From positions 1 to 64,000 of the forward strand of contig CAVTSA010000003.1 of the NCBI GenBank assembly GCA_963737225.1: a stretch of DNA of 64,000 nucleotides. The letters run 5' to 3'. Under the pieces are notes generated by a model. That model saw only the letters and a program-made list of their open reading frames with translations. It did not search any database and was not told the origin of the DNA. Position numbers and translations under genes: made by a program. This stretch comes from CAVTSA01 sp963737225 (GTDB lineage: Bacteria > Chloroflexota > Dormibacteria > Dormibacterales > Dormibacteraceae). Positions 44,805 through 54,145 of this stretch are shown here, in pieces. Position 1 is the stretch's first letter, and each line of letters begins with the position of its first letter.

Positions 44805-46274
44805 GTGGCGGTGGCGGTGCCGGCGGTGGTGGGAGGGGGGATGATCGAGAATGGTCGCGTGACGGTCGAGGCCCCACCCCAAACGGCACTGCCGGAGCTC
44901 CGATGGCCGGACGTGTCCGACGATGCCCGTGACGTCGCGCGAGCACTGGCCGACGCGATCTCGCGCCAGCGATCGGCCCGCGACCTCACCGCCTCGGTGC
45001 AGCAGGAGCAGGAGCTACCGCTGCTGGTGGCCAGGATGATCGACGGGGCGCGGCAGCAGCCCCAGGCACTGGGCCTCCACGCCAGCACCGCCGAGCGGCT
45101 GGCAGCGGACCCCGACTTTCGCAGCCGCGTCCACCGGGGCGCCGTGGTCCTGGCCTCTTGCATCCACCCGCTCTCGCGCCTGGTCTACCTCGGCGACGGC
45201 CTGGAGGAGGTGCACGTCAACCGCTGGGACAAGTGGGTGCTGACTCGCGGCGGGCAGAAGGCGATCCTCGGCCGCGAAGGGAACCCGTTCCGGAACAACG
45301 AGCAGGTGTTGACGTTCTTTCGGGAGCGCGTGATCCAGCTTCCCGGCTTCCAGGGTGACCGGCAGCTGAACGAGGGCCACCCGATCGCCGAGGGCAACCT
45401 GGGAACCCTGTTGCGCTGCTGCGTGGTCCAGCGTCCGGCGGTGACCGGCGATTCCAGCGTCATCGCGACGGTGCGCCTGCCGACCGCGGTCACCATCCGC
45501 GCGCTGGACGATTACGTGACCCAGGGCTGCATGCCGTTCGGCGTGGCTCAGTTCCTGGCTGCTTGCGTGGCGGGCAAGGTGAACCTGATCATCGCGGGAG
45601 GCACCGCAACCGGCAAGACCACGCTGCTGCGGGTCCTGTGCGGCATGATCCCGCCGATCGAGCAGGTCCTGGTGATCGAGGATTCGGCCGAGCTCCACCT
45701 CGAGCACGACCGCGGAGACGGCCGGCAGTGGCACCCCCTGGCCCAGCAGATCTGCACGGTGGCACCCACCACCACCGACGCCGCCGACGCCGGGGTCTCG
45801 ATGCGGCAGCTGGTGCGCACGGCCCTGCGACTGCGCCCCGATCGCATCATCCTCGGTGAAGCGCGGGACTCGGCGATGGCCGAGGCCTGCTCGGCCGCCA
45901 CCACCGGGCATGCCGGATCGATGGTCTCGATCCACGCCGACGGCGCCATGCAGGGAATCACGCGCGCCGCCCAGTACGTGATGATGTCGCCTGACTTGCG
46001 CGGCGCGGCCAACCTGACCCAGATCGCCAACCTGCAGGTGCACCAGGCCTTCGACGTGGTCCTCCACCTCGCCTTCGACAATCGGGGCCGGCGAGTCGTG
46101 TCCGGAGTCGTCGCCCTTGGTGATGAGCCGGGCCAGGTCGAATGGCTCTACCGGCACGACACCCAGACCGGGGGCCTGCGCCGCGAGGTGGGGCTGCTCG
46201 GCGACCTGCCGCCCAACCTGCGGCGAAAGCTCCAGCCGGTCCTCCCCGGCCGGGAGATACCGAACACCCGATGA
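44805..46274 (+). CDS. cpaF: CpaF/TadA-type secretion ATPase
   Basis: A 489-residue ATPase of the VirB11/TadA group. The N-terminal domain (to about residue 245) leads into a RecA-like ATPase with Walker A GGTATGKTTLLRV near residue 265, Walker B-region LVIEDSAELHLE, the Asp-box-like RLRPDRIILGEARDS, and a His-box GHAGSMVSIHADGA. It probably powers pilus assembly or secretion at the membrane. The start is uncertain: GTG 44805 or ATG 44841; the second begins MIENGRVTVE. It heads a Tad-like operon; the 44758-44781 upstream sequence also occurs in a fragment 2 kb away. Confidence 0.9.
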   Translation: MAVAVPAVVGGGMIENGRVTVEAPPQTALPELRWPDVSDDARDVARALADAISRQRSARDLTASVQQEQELPLLVARMIDGARQQPQALGLHASTAERLAADPDFRSRVHRGAVVLASCIHPLSRLVYLGDGLEEVHVNRWDKWVLTRGGQKAILGREGNPFRNNEQVLTFFRERVIQLPGFQGDRQLNEGHPIAEGNLGTLLRCCVVQRPAVTGDSSVIATVRLPTAVTIRALDDYVTQGCMPFGVAQFLAACVAGKVNLIIAGGTATGKTTLLRVLCGMIPPIEQVLVIEDSAELHLEHDRGDGRQWHPLAQQICTVAPTTTDAADAGVSMRQLVRTALRLRPDRIILGEARDSAMAEACSAATTGHAGSMVSIHADGAMQGITRAAQYVMMSPDLRGAANLTQIANLQVHQAFDVVLHLAFDNRGRRVVSGVVALGDEPGQVEWLYRHDTQTGGLRREVGLLGDLPPNLRRKLQPVLPGREIPNTR

Positions 46275-46317
46275 GGCTCATCGGGAGGCGCCAGGCGGCA
46301 CTCAGGGGGTCGGCTGG

Positions 46318-47229
46318 ATGAGCCCGCTCCTGACCGTGATCGAGGTCCTCCTGGTGCTCGGCCTGTGGGCCCTGTTCGTGGTCCTGGCCGGCAGCTCGGG
46401 TGCCGGGCGAAGGCTGCGGCGGCCGCTGACCGGCCCGATCCGGTCGGTGCTGGGGCGCGAGCGACAGCTGGCGGCCGATCTCGGCTGGTCATTTCGCTGG
46501 TGGCTGGCGCTGCGGGTGGCGGTCGCGATGGCGGGACTCCTGGTCGGGATCTGGCTGGGCACCCCCCTGACCATCGTGGGCGCATTTCTGCTCGGGCTGC
46601 TGGGTCTGCCGTACGTGGTTTCCGGGCGCGCCAATCAGCGCCGCCTGGCTCGGGAGCAGGCACTTGTCGAGATGGTTCGCAGCGTGACCTCGCTGGTGCG
46701 CGACTCGAGCCAGACCATCGACGCGGCGCTGACGGAGCAGGGCGTGCACCCGCACCCGGCCGTGCGTACGATCCTCGCCCCGCTGGCCCGCTCCCGGGTC
46801 TCCATTCGTGAGCGCTTGCGGGAGGTCGACCGCCTGGCGCTGAGTCCGATCGCGAACCGTATCTGCGTCGACCTCCTGATCGCGCAGTCGGTCACCCCCG
46901 AAGCGTTCCTGCAGGTCGCGAGCCGGGTCCTCCTGCCCCAGTACGAACGCGACCTCGAGATCCAGCGGCGAAACCACGCCGCCGCGGCCGGGGCGCGGGC
47001 GACCGTCCTGGTGGTGGTGACCCTGATGGGGGTGCTCTTGGTGATGGTGATGCGGAGCGGCCCGCTGCGTCACGCCTACGCGACGCCTCTGGGCCAGATC
47101 ATGCTGCTGCTGATCGCCGGCATGGTCGCGTTCATCCTGTTCCTGGTCTACCTCTTCACACCCCGAACCGAGTGGGTGCGCTGGGACCTTGCCGAGATGG
47201 ACCGGATCCTGGAGCGCCGCTATGCCTGA
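46318..47229 (+). CDS. tadB: TadB-like inner-membrane platform protein
   Basis: A 303-residue membrane protein of the type II secretion F-domain (GspF/TadB) kind. An N-terminal helix (LLTVIEVLLVLGLWALFVVL), two more near 75-120, a cytoplasmic helical bundle (about 120-230) with the EMVRSVTSLVRDSSQTIDAAL motif, and two C-terminal helices make a platform for the ATPase. The last codons overlap the next gene, so the two platform proteins are translationally coupled. The ATG at 46318 has a GGGGG run about nine bases upstream. Confidence 0.82.
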   Translation: MSPLLTVIEVLLVLGLWALFVVLAGSSGAGRRLRRPLTGPIRSVLGRERQLAADLGWSFRWWLALRVAVAMAGLLVGIWLGTPLTIVGAFLLGLLGLPYVVSGRANQRRLAREQALVEMVRSVTSLVRDSSQTIDAALTEQGVHPHPAVRTILAPLARSRVSIRERLREVDRLALSPIANRICVDLLIAQSVTPEAFLQVASRVLLPQYERDLEIQRRNHAAAAGARATVLVVVTLMGVLLVMVMRSGPLRHAYATPLGQIMLLLIAGMVAFILFLVYLFTPRTEWVRWDLAEMDRILERRYA

Positions 47230-48163
47230 GTGGGTGCCGGCGCTGCTGGTCCTCCTCGTGGGCGTTCTGGGCCTGTTCCTGCTCTGGCGTCTCGGCGCCT
47301 GGACCCCGACCTCGGTCCAGACGTTCCGGCGCCTCGCCGCCAGGGACGGGATCAAGCTTCAGACCCCGCTCGCTGAGCGGATGATGCGGCGCGCGCCCGC
47401 GCTGCAGCGGCTGCAGGACGGGACGGACGTGGGCCGGCTCCTGCTCCTCGCCGGACGCTCCCAGACCGCGGCGGCCTGGACGCTCCGCCAGGTCGGGTTC
47501 GCGGTGGTGATGGCAGCGATGGTGCTTGCGCTGGACGCCGTGACACTGGTCGCCAACGGCCGTCTCGCGTTTCCCCCGTACCTGGCCTTCGTGTTCGGAT
47601 TCACCTGGTGGCTGCTCGGCTATGTCCGGCTCCGCAATGCCGCCCAGCGCCGGCGCGACCTCCTGGAACGGGCGGTGCAGCAGTCGTTCGTGGAGGTCGC
47701 GCTCCTCACCTCGACCCGTCAGCTGCCGGTGCCGGCAGCGCTCGAGGAGGTGGTGGCACCGTCTCAGCGCGACCAGGCCTTGTTCCAGCTGTTTCGCGGC
47801 GACGCCTGGAGGCCGCTGGTGGAGGGAGCGGGCCGCCGTGCCGGCGCGGACTCGGGGTCGGCGAGCGGTTCTTCCATGCGCAGCACGGCCGAGGTCTACA
47901 CCGCGATCGGCGACAGCTACGGCGTCCCCTCGCTGGCGCTCCTGGGAACCAACCTGCACCGGATCAACGACAAGGGCCAGTCGCCGTCCGAGGTCCTGAC
48001 GGCGCTGGCACGGACGGCGGCGGACGACCAGGTGGCGGCGATGCTGGTTCGGACCGAGCAGGCCCGGGTCCGGCAGGCGATACCGGTGGGGCTGATGGTG
48101 CTGCCGCTCCTGGCGCTGATCGGGTTCCCGCTCATCACCTCCCTCCAGAGCCTGTTCACATGA
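47222..48163 (+). CDS. tadC: TadC-like inner-membrane platform protein
   Basis: A 313-residue protein. An N-terminal helix (VPALLVLLVGVLGLFLLWRL), two middle helices near residues 90-140, a cytoplasmic region (about 140-275) and a C-terminal helix (PVGLMVLPLLALIGFPLITS) resemble TadC. TadB and TadC together form the Tad platform. Its start lies within the end of tadB (overlap of eight bases) and its stop overlaps the next start by four bases. The cytoplasmic helix bundle has EVALLTSTRQLPVPAALEEV, typical of the family. Confidence 0.8.
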   Translation: MPEWVPALLVLLVGVLGLFLLWRLGAWTPTSVQTFRRLAARDGIKLQTPLAERMMRRAPALQRLQDGTDVGRLLLLAGRSQTAAAWTLRQVGFAVVMAAMVLALDAVTLVANGRLAFPPYLAFVFGFTWWLLGYVRLRNAAQRRRDLLERAVQQSFVEVALLTSTRQLPVPAALEEVVAPSQRDQALFQLFRGDAWRPLVEGAGRRAGADSGSASGSSMRSTAEVYTAIGDSYGVPSLALLGTNLHRINDKGQSPSEVLTALARTAADDQVAAMLVRTEQARVRQAIPVGLMVLPLLALIGFPLITSLQSLFT

Positions 48164-48552
48164 CGCTGCGACTCGCGCGGACCGGGCTCGCGCTCCTGGT
48201 GACCGGGCTCGAGGTGCTGCTCGCGTTTCGGGTCCTGGGTGTGCCCGACCTTGGTGCGGCCGGCGCCTTCTTGAGCGGATCGGTGCCGACGGCACCGCAG
48301 TCGGTCGCGATTCTGGAACTGGTGCTGTGGGCCGTGCTGCTGGTCGCCTCGACGGTCGCGGTCGCGGCGGCGGTGCGCGAGGCGAGGCGCGCCGTCCCGG
48401 AAAGTGCGATCCGGCGCGGTTGGAGCGTTGCCGTCGTTCTGTGCGGGGCGGCGATCCTGCTGGCCGGGGTGGCGCACCAGCTGGCTCCGCCTTCGATCGG
48501 CCTCGACGGCGGTGGTTCGGTCTCCCAGGCGACCAGAGCGCTGGGGCCGTAG
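48160..48552 (+). CDS. Small membrane protein of the secretion operon
   Basis: A 130-residue protein with three hydrophobic segments: ARTGLALLVTGLEVLLAF, SVAILELVLWAVLLVASTVAV and WSVAVVLCGAAILLAGVA. It has no recognised domain. Its ATG overlaps the tadC stop by four bases, and its stop is directly followed by the next start, so it is a genuine operon member. It could be a pseudopilin-processing or platform accessory, but no such motif is seen. Confidence 0.75.
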   Translation: MTLRLARTGLALLVTGLEVLLAFRVLGVPDLGAAGAFLSGSVPTAPQSVAILELVLWAVLLVASTVAVAAAVREARRAVPESAIRRGWSVAVVLCGAAILLAGVAHQLAPPSIGLDGGGSVSQATRALGP

Positions 48553-50253
48553 GTGATTTCCGTGAACCCGCCGGAACGATCGCTCGGCACGATCACGCTC
48601 ATCCCCCTGCTCGGCGAGGCGGAGGATCCGGAGGCTGCGCGCTGGCTGCGTGGTGTCGCCAACCCGGCGGCACGGCAGGCCTTCCGGGTGGCGGTGATGC
48701 CACTCAGCGGGATCAGGTTCTTCGAGGCGACCGGGGAGGCTGCCCGTCAGCTCGATCTGATCTGGGCCCAAGCGGTCCCCGCCGAGACCACGCCGGTGGT
48801 TGTCACGCTTCACCATCCGGCGCTGCCCGGGTTCCTCGACGGCCTGGATGCCGCGTTCGTGGTCGGCATGGCGGGCGGCGACCGCGCCGGCCTCTACGCC
48901 GGGCGGCCCAACGTGAAGGTGATCGGCAGCGGCGACCCCCGCGTGTTGCTGCTGGCCGCGGCCCGGACCTGGAACGACCCCGAAGACCCTGCCTTCCTGC
49001 TCCCCCCCGAACCGGCCGGCGCCGTCCCTGGGCGGCCCGTCGAACCCCGACCGCCAGAGTTTCCGGACCCGGATGCGGACTTTTTCGAAGAGATCTTCCG
49101 GGACGATGCCGTCCTGCCCGAGCCCCGCGATCAGGCGCTGCAGATCGTGCCCGAGCCCTGGGGCCCGCTGCCGCGCATCGCGGAGGCGACGAAACCACTG
49201 CCGCCCCCCGCGAGCGCACCGGTCTCCCGGCCGGAGCCCGGACTCCAGGCCGTTCGGGTGGCGGACGACCCGCTGGCGGCTCTCGCGGCGTTGAAGCCGG
49301 TCCCGGTCGAACGCCCCACCCCCGAACCCGCAAGGGCCGGCCGCCGGAGCCACCTGCCACCCGATCCCCCCGACCCGATCGAGGATCCGGGGTCCCGTGG
49401 TTTCCTCGAGCGAGTCCGGCTCGCGCTCGGCCGGCGGCGCGCGATCCAGGTCCCGGGCGAGATCGGCGACCTTTTGCTCGGCACCCGGCCGGCGCCCCTG
49501 GTCGTGGTGGGTTCGCGCAAGGGCGGCGTGGGCAAGACCGCCCTCTCGGCGGGGCTGGCGCAGGTCGCCGGGTACTCGCTGGATGGCCGGGCGGGTATCG
49601 CCGCGCTGGTCGACCAGAACATCAACAACGCCGACCAGTGGGGCCGGCTTCGCCTTCCCGAGGGAGTGACAACGGTCCGGGAGGTGATGGCGAGGCTGGA
49701 GCAGGGAGAGGAGTTCCCGGCGGCGCCCGCTTACGCACGGACCCCGGCGCTGGCGGTGTTCCCGGAGTCGCGCGATCCCGGCGACGGGTACCCGCCGGTC
49801 CTGATCGAGCGGTTCGCGAAGAACCTGCGGTCACGCTACGTGTTCACGGTCGTCGACCTCCCCAACGCGCTGCCCGCGTTCACCTCCGCCGAGGCGGCGG
49901 TAGCGGCGTCCTACCTCGTCCAGGCGGACCTGGTGCTGGTGCCCACCACCGACGACCCGAATGCGCTCCGTGGCGTGCTCGAGTACCTGGCCACGCCCTC
50001 GATGCGCCAGAAGGCCGCCGTCGTGCCGTACATCGTCTCCACCGAACGGGGCATCCGCGACCACCCGAAGGTGCTCGACCTCCTGGACCAGATCCGGGAG
50101 CGAGCGGTCGCCGTGGTCCCGTTCCCCAGGACCGAGAAGGCGACCCTGGCGGTGGTCCAGGGTGCATCGGTGCTGGATGTCGATATTCGCCTGCGCAACG
50201 CCTACATCGACCTCGCCTCGACGGTCGCGCGGGTGTTGGTCCGCGGCATCTGA
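48553..50253 (+). CDS. CpaE/TadZ-like MinD-type ATPase
   Basis: A 566-residue protein. Residues about 10-140 may form a pseudo-receiver-type domain, as in CpaE/TadZ. A proline- and acid-rich linker (about 150-295) follows. The C-terminal P-loop ATPase of MinD/ParA type has the deviant Walker A GSRKGGVGKTALSAG near residue 323, then DQNINNADQWG, FTVVDLPNALPAF, and SYLVQADLVLVPTTDDPNA. TadZ proteins position the Tad machine at the pole. It starts with GTG right after the previous stop. Confidence 0.82.
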   Translation: MISVNPPERSLGTITLIPLLGEAEDPEAARWLRGVANPAARQAFRVAVMPLSGIRFFEATGEAARQLDLIWAQAVPAETTPVVVTLHHPALPGFLDGLDAAFVVGMAGGDRAGLYAGRPNVKVIGSGDPRVLLLAAARTWNDPEDPAFLLPPEPAGAVPGRPVEPRPPEFPDPDADFFEEIFRDDAVLPEPRDQALQIVPEPWGPLPRIAEATKPLPPPASAPVSRPEPGLQAVRVADDPLAALAALKPVPVERPTPEPARAGRRSHLPPDPPDPIEDPGSRGFLERVRLALGRRRAIQVPGEIGDLLLGTRPAPLVVVGSRKGGVGKTALSAGLAQVAGYSLDGRAGIAALVDQNINNADQWGRLRLPEGVTTVREVMARLEQGEEFPAAPAYARTPALAVFPESRDPGDGYPPVLIERFAKNLRSRYVFTVVDLPNALPAFTSAEAAVAASYLVQADLVLVPTTDDPNALRGVLEYLATPSMRQKAAVVPYIVSTERGIRDHPKVLDLLDQIRERAVAVVPFPRTEKATLAVVQGASVLDVDIRLRNAYIDLASTVARVLVRGI

Positions 50254-50279
50254 GGCCGTTGGGTCCCAGGTCCACGCGG

Positions 50280-50801
50280 ATGTCGAGCAAGAAGGCCGCA
50301 CCGGCCGTCGACGAGATCGAGCAGCGGCTGGAACGGGTTACGGCGCTCGTGTACGCGCTCCTGCACGATGTCGCCGCGTGGCTGAGCGGGACCGTGGAGG
50401 CGGTCGATACCGACTTCTACCCCGAGTACCGGCTGCGTGCGGTGGCCGATCTGGCGGAACCGCGCGCGCGGATGGCCCGGTATCTCAACCCGACGCTTCT
50501 GGAAGGCTGGGGCGAGGTCCTCGACCGCTGGGTGCATCTGGGATTCCGGTACCGGCCGAGCTTCGGACGCAGCCTGCGGGTCGCCATCACCGACGGCATC
50601 GATGAGGGCCCGCGCGCGGAGGTCACGTTCCACGATCGGAGCGAGGTCGACACCCCCGACGGCAGGCGGCTGACGCCGGGTCGCCGGTGGTCGATGACGG
50701 TTTGGGTCGCCGTCGACCTCCGACAGATTCGGAGCGTGGCTCTTCGCGACGTGACCGAGCAACCGCTGACAGGCGAGCCGGCGCCAGGAAACCCGCTTTG
50801 A
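50280..50801 (+). CDS. NTF2-like protein of the secretion operon
   Basis: A 173-residue protein. A helical start (QRLERVTALVYALLHDVAAW) precedes alternating helix-strand segments: YPEYRLRAVADLAEPRARMA, WVHLGFRYRPSFGRSLRVAI, AEVTFHDRSEVDTPDG and RWSMTVWVAVDLRQIRSVAL. This arrangement resembles the NTF2-like fold used by VirB8/TrbF proteins in type IV secretion systems, although no membrane helix is present, so it may be a cytoplasmic accessory instead. It lies 26 bases after the TadZ-like gene, so co-transcription is likely. Confidence 0.6.
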   Translation: MSSKKAAPAVDEIEQRLERVTALVYALLHDVAAWLSGTVEAVDTDFYPEYRLRAVADLAEPRARMARYLNPTLLEGWGEVLDRWVHLGFRYRPSFGRSLRVAITDGIDEGPRAEVTFHDRSEVDTPDGRRLTPGRRWSMTVWVAVDLRQIRSVALRDVTEQPLTGEPAPGNPL

Positions 50802-50835
50802 GGACGGCTTTCGGTGAACTGGTGTCTCGTCCGGG

Positions 50836-51363
50836 ATGAGCGATCAGAATCTGCCGCTGGGCCCGGTCGACAGGCGCCACGCGACCCGCCGCCACTGGCT
50901 GCGCCGGCCCCGACCGCAGCGTCCCCGCCTCTTCGACAGCGCCCTGGCCCTGGGCCTGCTGGGGGTGCTGCTCGCCGCGGGAGGGCTCTTCGTGGCCACC
51001 CTCACGCCCCGCGTCGAGGTGAGCGTCACGGCGAACGCGTACCGCATCGACGGCATGACGCTGCCCGCGCGGGGCAGCGGGGTCTACCAGGGGACCGCCG
51101 GCGTGGTCGTCCTGCGCGACCAGGGGACGACACTTGACGGTGCCGCCTCCGCCCGCACCCAGGGCGTGCCGATGACAGCGCACTGCGAGGGCGCCGCCGC
51201 CGGAACCGAACGCTGCACCTTCCAGATCGGCAGCCGAACAATCCAGGCGGTGGACACCTGGCGGGCCGGCTCCTGGGCCCGCGTCTACGGCGACGGCAAC
51301 CGGGTGGAGTTGGCGATCCGACAGGGAAGACCGGTGCCGGTCCCGGTCCCGGTCGACGTCTGA
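50836..51363 (+). CDS. Membrane-anchored protein of the secretion operon
   Basis: A 175-residue protein. A basic N-terminus rich in Arg/His (about residues 13-32) is followed by one membrane helix (SALALGLLGVLLAAGGLFVA) and an outer domain with two Cys (TAHCEGAAAGTERCTFQIG) and strand-like segments. The topology is type II, with the C-terminal domain outside. No family is recognised. A start at ATG 50836 is the first after the previous stop. It could be an envelope scaffold protein of the machine. Confidence 0.65.
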   Translation: MSDQNLPLGPVDRRHATRRHWLRRPRPQRPRLFDSALALGLLGVLLAAGGLFVATLTPRVEVSVTANAYRIDGMTLPARGSGVYQGTAGVVVLRDQGTTLDGAASARTQGVPMTAHCEGAAAGTERCTFQIGSRTIQAVDTWRAGSWARVYGDGNRVELAIRQGRPVPVPVPVDV

Positions 51364-51418
51364 ACCCCTGGTAAACGTCCGGGAATCGTCCGCGGCAGCA
51401 ATCCACAATGATCTCGAC

Positions 51419-53300
51419 ATGTGGAAGGGAGTGGCCGCACTGATCCTGGTCGCTCTCATCGTGGTGCCCGCGTTCCTCCTGATGGCGCTGCTGGGGGGTG
51501 TCCAGCAGATCCTGGGCGGGCTCTCCATCGAGCCCCAGGCGGCAGTCGTCGCCGACGCCTGGGACGCCGCCGAGATGTGTCCGGTCACCGGCTCGGCGGA
51601 GGCCTCGGCGGCGGTGCTGGTCGCGTCGGCCTACGCCGTCAACGGGGCTTCCCTCCGGCTCGGGCGCTACACGAATCCCTGGGGGGCGGAGAGCGATATC
51701 CCGACGAGGTTCCGCAATCAGGCGGCAGCCGACCTCCGAAAGGGTGGTTCGGTCGACGCGGAGCTGGGTCTCGGCGGGCAGGTGCGGCCTGCACAGTGGA
51801 CGACCATCCTCACCTACCAGCAGGAGGGGATCACCTGGGTCCCGGCGCCGGCCGGGGTCCATGGCTTCGGCTTCCTGCTCCTGACGCCGGCGGTTTGGGC
51901 AGCCGACGCGGCCACGGTTCCGGGTGGGGGAGCCGCCCTCGACCCCTTCTCGCCGCTCGACTCGCTGAAGGTCCTCGCCTGTCGCCTGCGGCAGGTGGAG
52001 ATCGCCGCGGGCGATGTGATCCCCCGCCTCACGACCTCATCGGTGATGGAACCGCTGGTCTCGGTCGGGAACGGGCTGTTCCAGGTCGAGAGTGCGGTCG
52101 AGGGCCAGCTGCCGGCGATCGGAGCTGAGATCAAGGCCCAGGCGCCGGGCCAGGACCCGAATGCTCTCGAGGGTGGGTGGTTCGCCGGCACCGCGGGCAT
52201 TCGAGCGGTGTGGAATGCAGCACGTTCGGTGCTGAGTGGCGACTTCCTGCGCCAGGTCGCGAACGCATTCGTGCCCGACGTGCAGGCGGCGCTGGCGCCG
52301 GCCGCGACCCTGGCCGCCGCGGGCATCACGTATCAGGCGAGCGCGTTCGCGACGCAAGACATCCCCCCGTCTTACCTCCCGCTGTTTCAGAAGTGGGCGA
52401 CCCAGTTCGGCATCGACTGGACGGTCCTGGCAGGAGTGGGGAGGGTCGAGACCGACTTCGGGCGCGCTGTGCTGCCCGGCGTGACGAGCGGTACCAACGC
52501 GGCGGGTGCGGCAGGGCCGATGCAGTTCGAGGCCTCGACCTTCGCCAGGTATTACGTCAGCGCGTCCGGTTCGCCGCCCGACCTCTACGACCCTGGGCAG
52601 TCGATCGCGGCGGCGGCCGGCTACCTGGCAGCCCTGGGAATGACCGACCCGGCGCAGGAGCAGTCCGCGCTCTGCCACTACAACGCGGGGTGGGGCAACG
52701 CCTACCAGGCCTGCATGGGCGATCCGGGCTCGTATGCAGCCCAGGTGCTCGGCTGGGCCCGCCAGTATCGAGGGCCCGCGGTCTCCCCGAGCGGCACCAT
52801 CGCGGGCGACCTGCCCTGGCCTCAGCTTCCGCTCACCGATGCCGTCGGCACCCGGACCGCGATCCCGCCCATCGCCTGGCCGGCAGGAGCCGCCGCTCAC
52901 GCCAACCCCGACCAGATCACCAACCAGTGCGTCGCCGGCGCGCTCTGGACCTGGGGCGTCATGCACGTCTCGGACCCGCGCTGGAGCCCGCCGCCCGCGC
53001 TGGCCGAGCCGCTGGCGTGGCAGGAGCTTCGGGGCGGCGCAAGAGGAGGGATTCCAGACCACCGGCCCGGGCCAGCCGGTCGTGGGGTCGATGGTCGTCT
53101 ATGCCTCCGGTTGGGGAGGGTCGGACGCCGGCCACATCGCAACCGTGATCGCCGTTTCCGGATCCAGGTTCGAGGTCGTCGAACAGAACGTGGTCGCAGT
53201 CTCGGACTCGCTGGTCGACGCCTGGAATGTGTTCGACGTCCGGATCGACCAGGCCGGCGCCCCCGGCATCGAAGGCTTCATCGTCGCACCCCCGGGATGA
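51419..53300 (+). CDS. Lytic transglycosylase plus CHAP-like hydrolase, frameshifted
   Basis: The N-terminal helix (ALILVALIVVPAFLLMALLG) anchors a long outer region. A soluble lytic transglycosylase-like domain (about residues 320-450) has GRVETDFGRAVLPGVTSGTN, AAGPMQFEASTFARYY and YNAGWGNAYQACMG. A CHAP-like segment starts with NQCVAGALWTWGVM, and in a second frame continues to VVGSMVVYASGWGGSDAGHI and ends at 53300. The shift lies at the GGGG run 53031-53034; removing one G restores one frame. The restored stop overlaps the next ATG by four bases. This is a VirB1/CwlT-like wall hydrolase, whose job is to open the wall for the machine. Confidence 0.8.
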
Positions 53301-54082
53301 TCGGGATGCGCTGTCTCGCCCTGCTCGGCGCCTCGCTCCTGATAGCCGGGTGCGCAGGGCAACCCGCCGCGGCCCACAGCCGCTCGCCCAGGTCGTTGCG
53401 GAACGCTCGCGCCCGTGCCGTCTCCGCAACGCCTTCCAGGTTGCGCTGGAAGGCCGGGCAGACCTTCACGGCCACCATCACGTTCGACGAGAAGGATCAG
53501 GGCGCCGTTGTCGACCAGCTCCGCTTCACCGCGCGGGAGCAGTTCCGGGTGCTCAGGGTTGTAGGGGGCACAGCCACCATCCAGGCCAGGGTGACTGCGT
53601 GGCGCTGGCAGAGCAACACGTCTGCACTGCTCACGACGTCGCTCCCCGGGATGACGACCTTCGATGTCAACGCCGCCGGCGAGACCATCGGCGGCGTCGA
53701 CTGGCCACTGCCGTCCGAGCTTCCCCTGCCCGGCTTTGACATCTTCGCCTCGCCGCTCGGGCACGTGGAAGGCTGGTCCCGGACCGATGGCGAGGGAGTG
53801 GCCCTTGCCTACCAGCTGCGATCGCCCGCCACAGCCGGTCATGCAACCCTCATCTGGTCGGTGGTGCGGCCGCAGTTCACGACGTCGGGTGACCCGATCA
53901 CGGTGGGCGGCCGGGGGGCGGTGACTGTCATCTCCCAGTATCGGGTGGTGGGCACCACCCTCTCACTGCGGTCGACCCGCGAGCAGGGGACCTTTCAGCG
54001 GAGCACCCAGTCGGCGGGGGGAACCACCCAGGAGTCGGGCATCGTTCTTGTGAGGACGACCTTCTCGGGGCCATCGCCCTAG
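53297..54082 (+). CDS. Lipoprotein of the secretion operon
   Basis: A 261-residue lipoprotein. MIGMRCLALLGASLLIAGCAG has a lipobox Cys near residue 19. The mature part, after a basic Ser/Arg-rich spacer, is beta-rich (TFTATITFDEKDQGAVVDQL, GGTATIQARVTAWRWQSN, GAVTVISQYRVVGTTLSL). No family is recognised. Its ATG overlaps the stop of the repaired hydrolase frame (ATGA), supporting the view that the hydrolase is shifted only once. Without the shift correction this gene reads as a C-terminal extension of the hydrolase; it is more likely separate. Confidence 0.72.
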   Translation: MIGMRCLALLGASLLIAGCAGQPAAAHSRSPRSLRNARARAVSATPSRLRWKAGQTFTATITFDEKDQGAVVDQLRFTAREQFRVLRVVGGTATIQARVTAWRWQSNTSALLTTSLPGMTTFDVNAAGETIGGVDWPLPSELPLPGFDIFASPLGHVEGWSRTDGEGVALAYQLRSPATAGHATLIWSVVRPQFTTSGDPITVGGRGAVTVISQYRVVGTTLSLRSTREQGTFQRSTQSAGGTTQESGIVLVRTTFSGPSP

Positions 54083-54145
54083 TGGCCTGAGGCTGCGGCG
54101 AGGGGTAGCCTCAGGGTCCGGATCCGTCGAAGTCGAAAGGTGGTG

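Noticed and set aside
51419..54082. A single 887-residue fusion of wall hydrolase and lipoprotein
   Set aside because: The middle part in this frame is Arg-rich and unlike any protein, whereas another frame holds the expected CHAP-like domain and ends in an ATGA overlap with a lipoprotein start.
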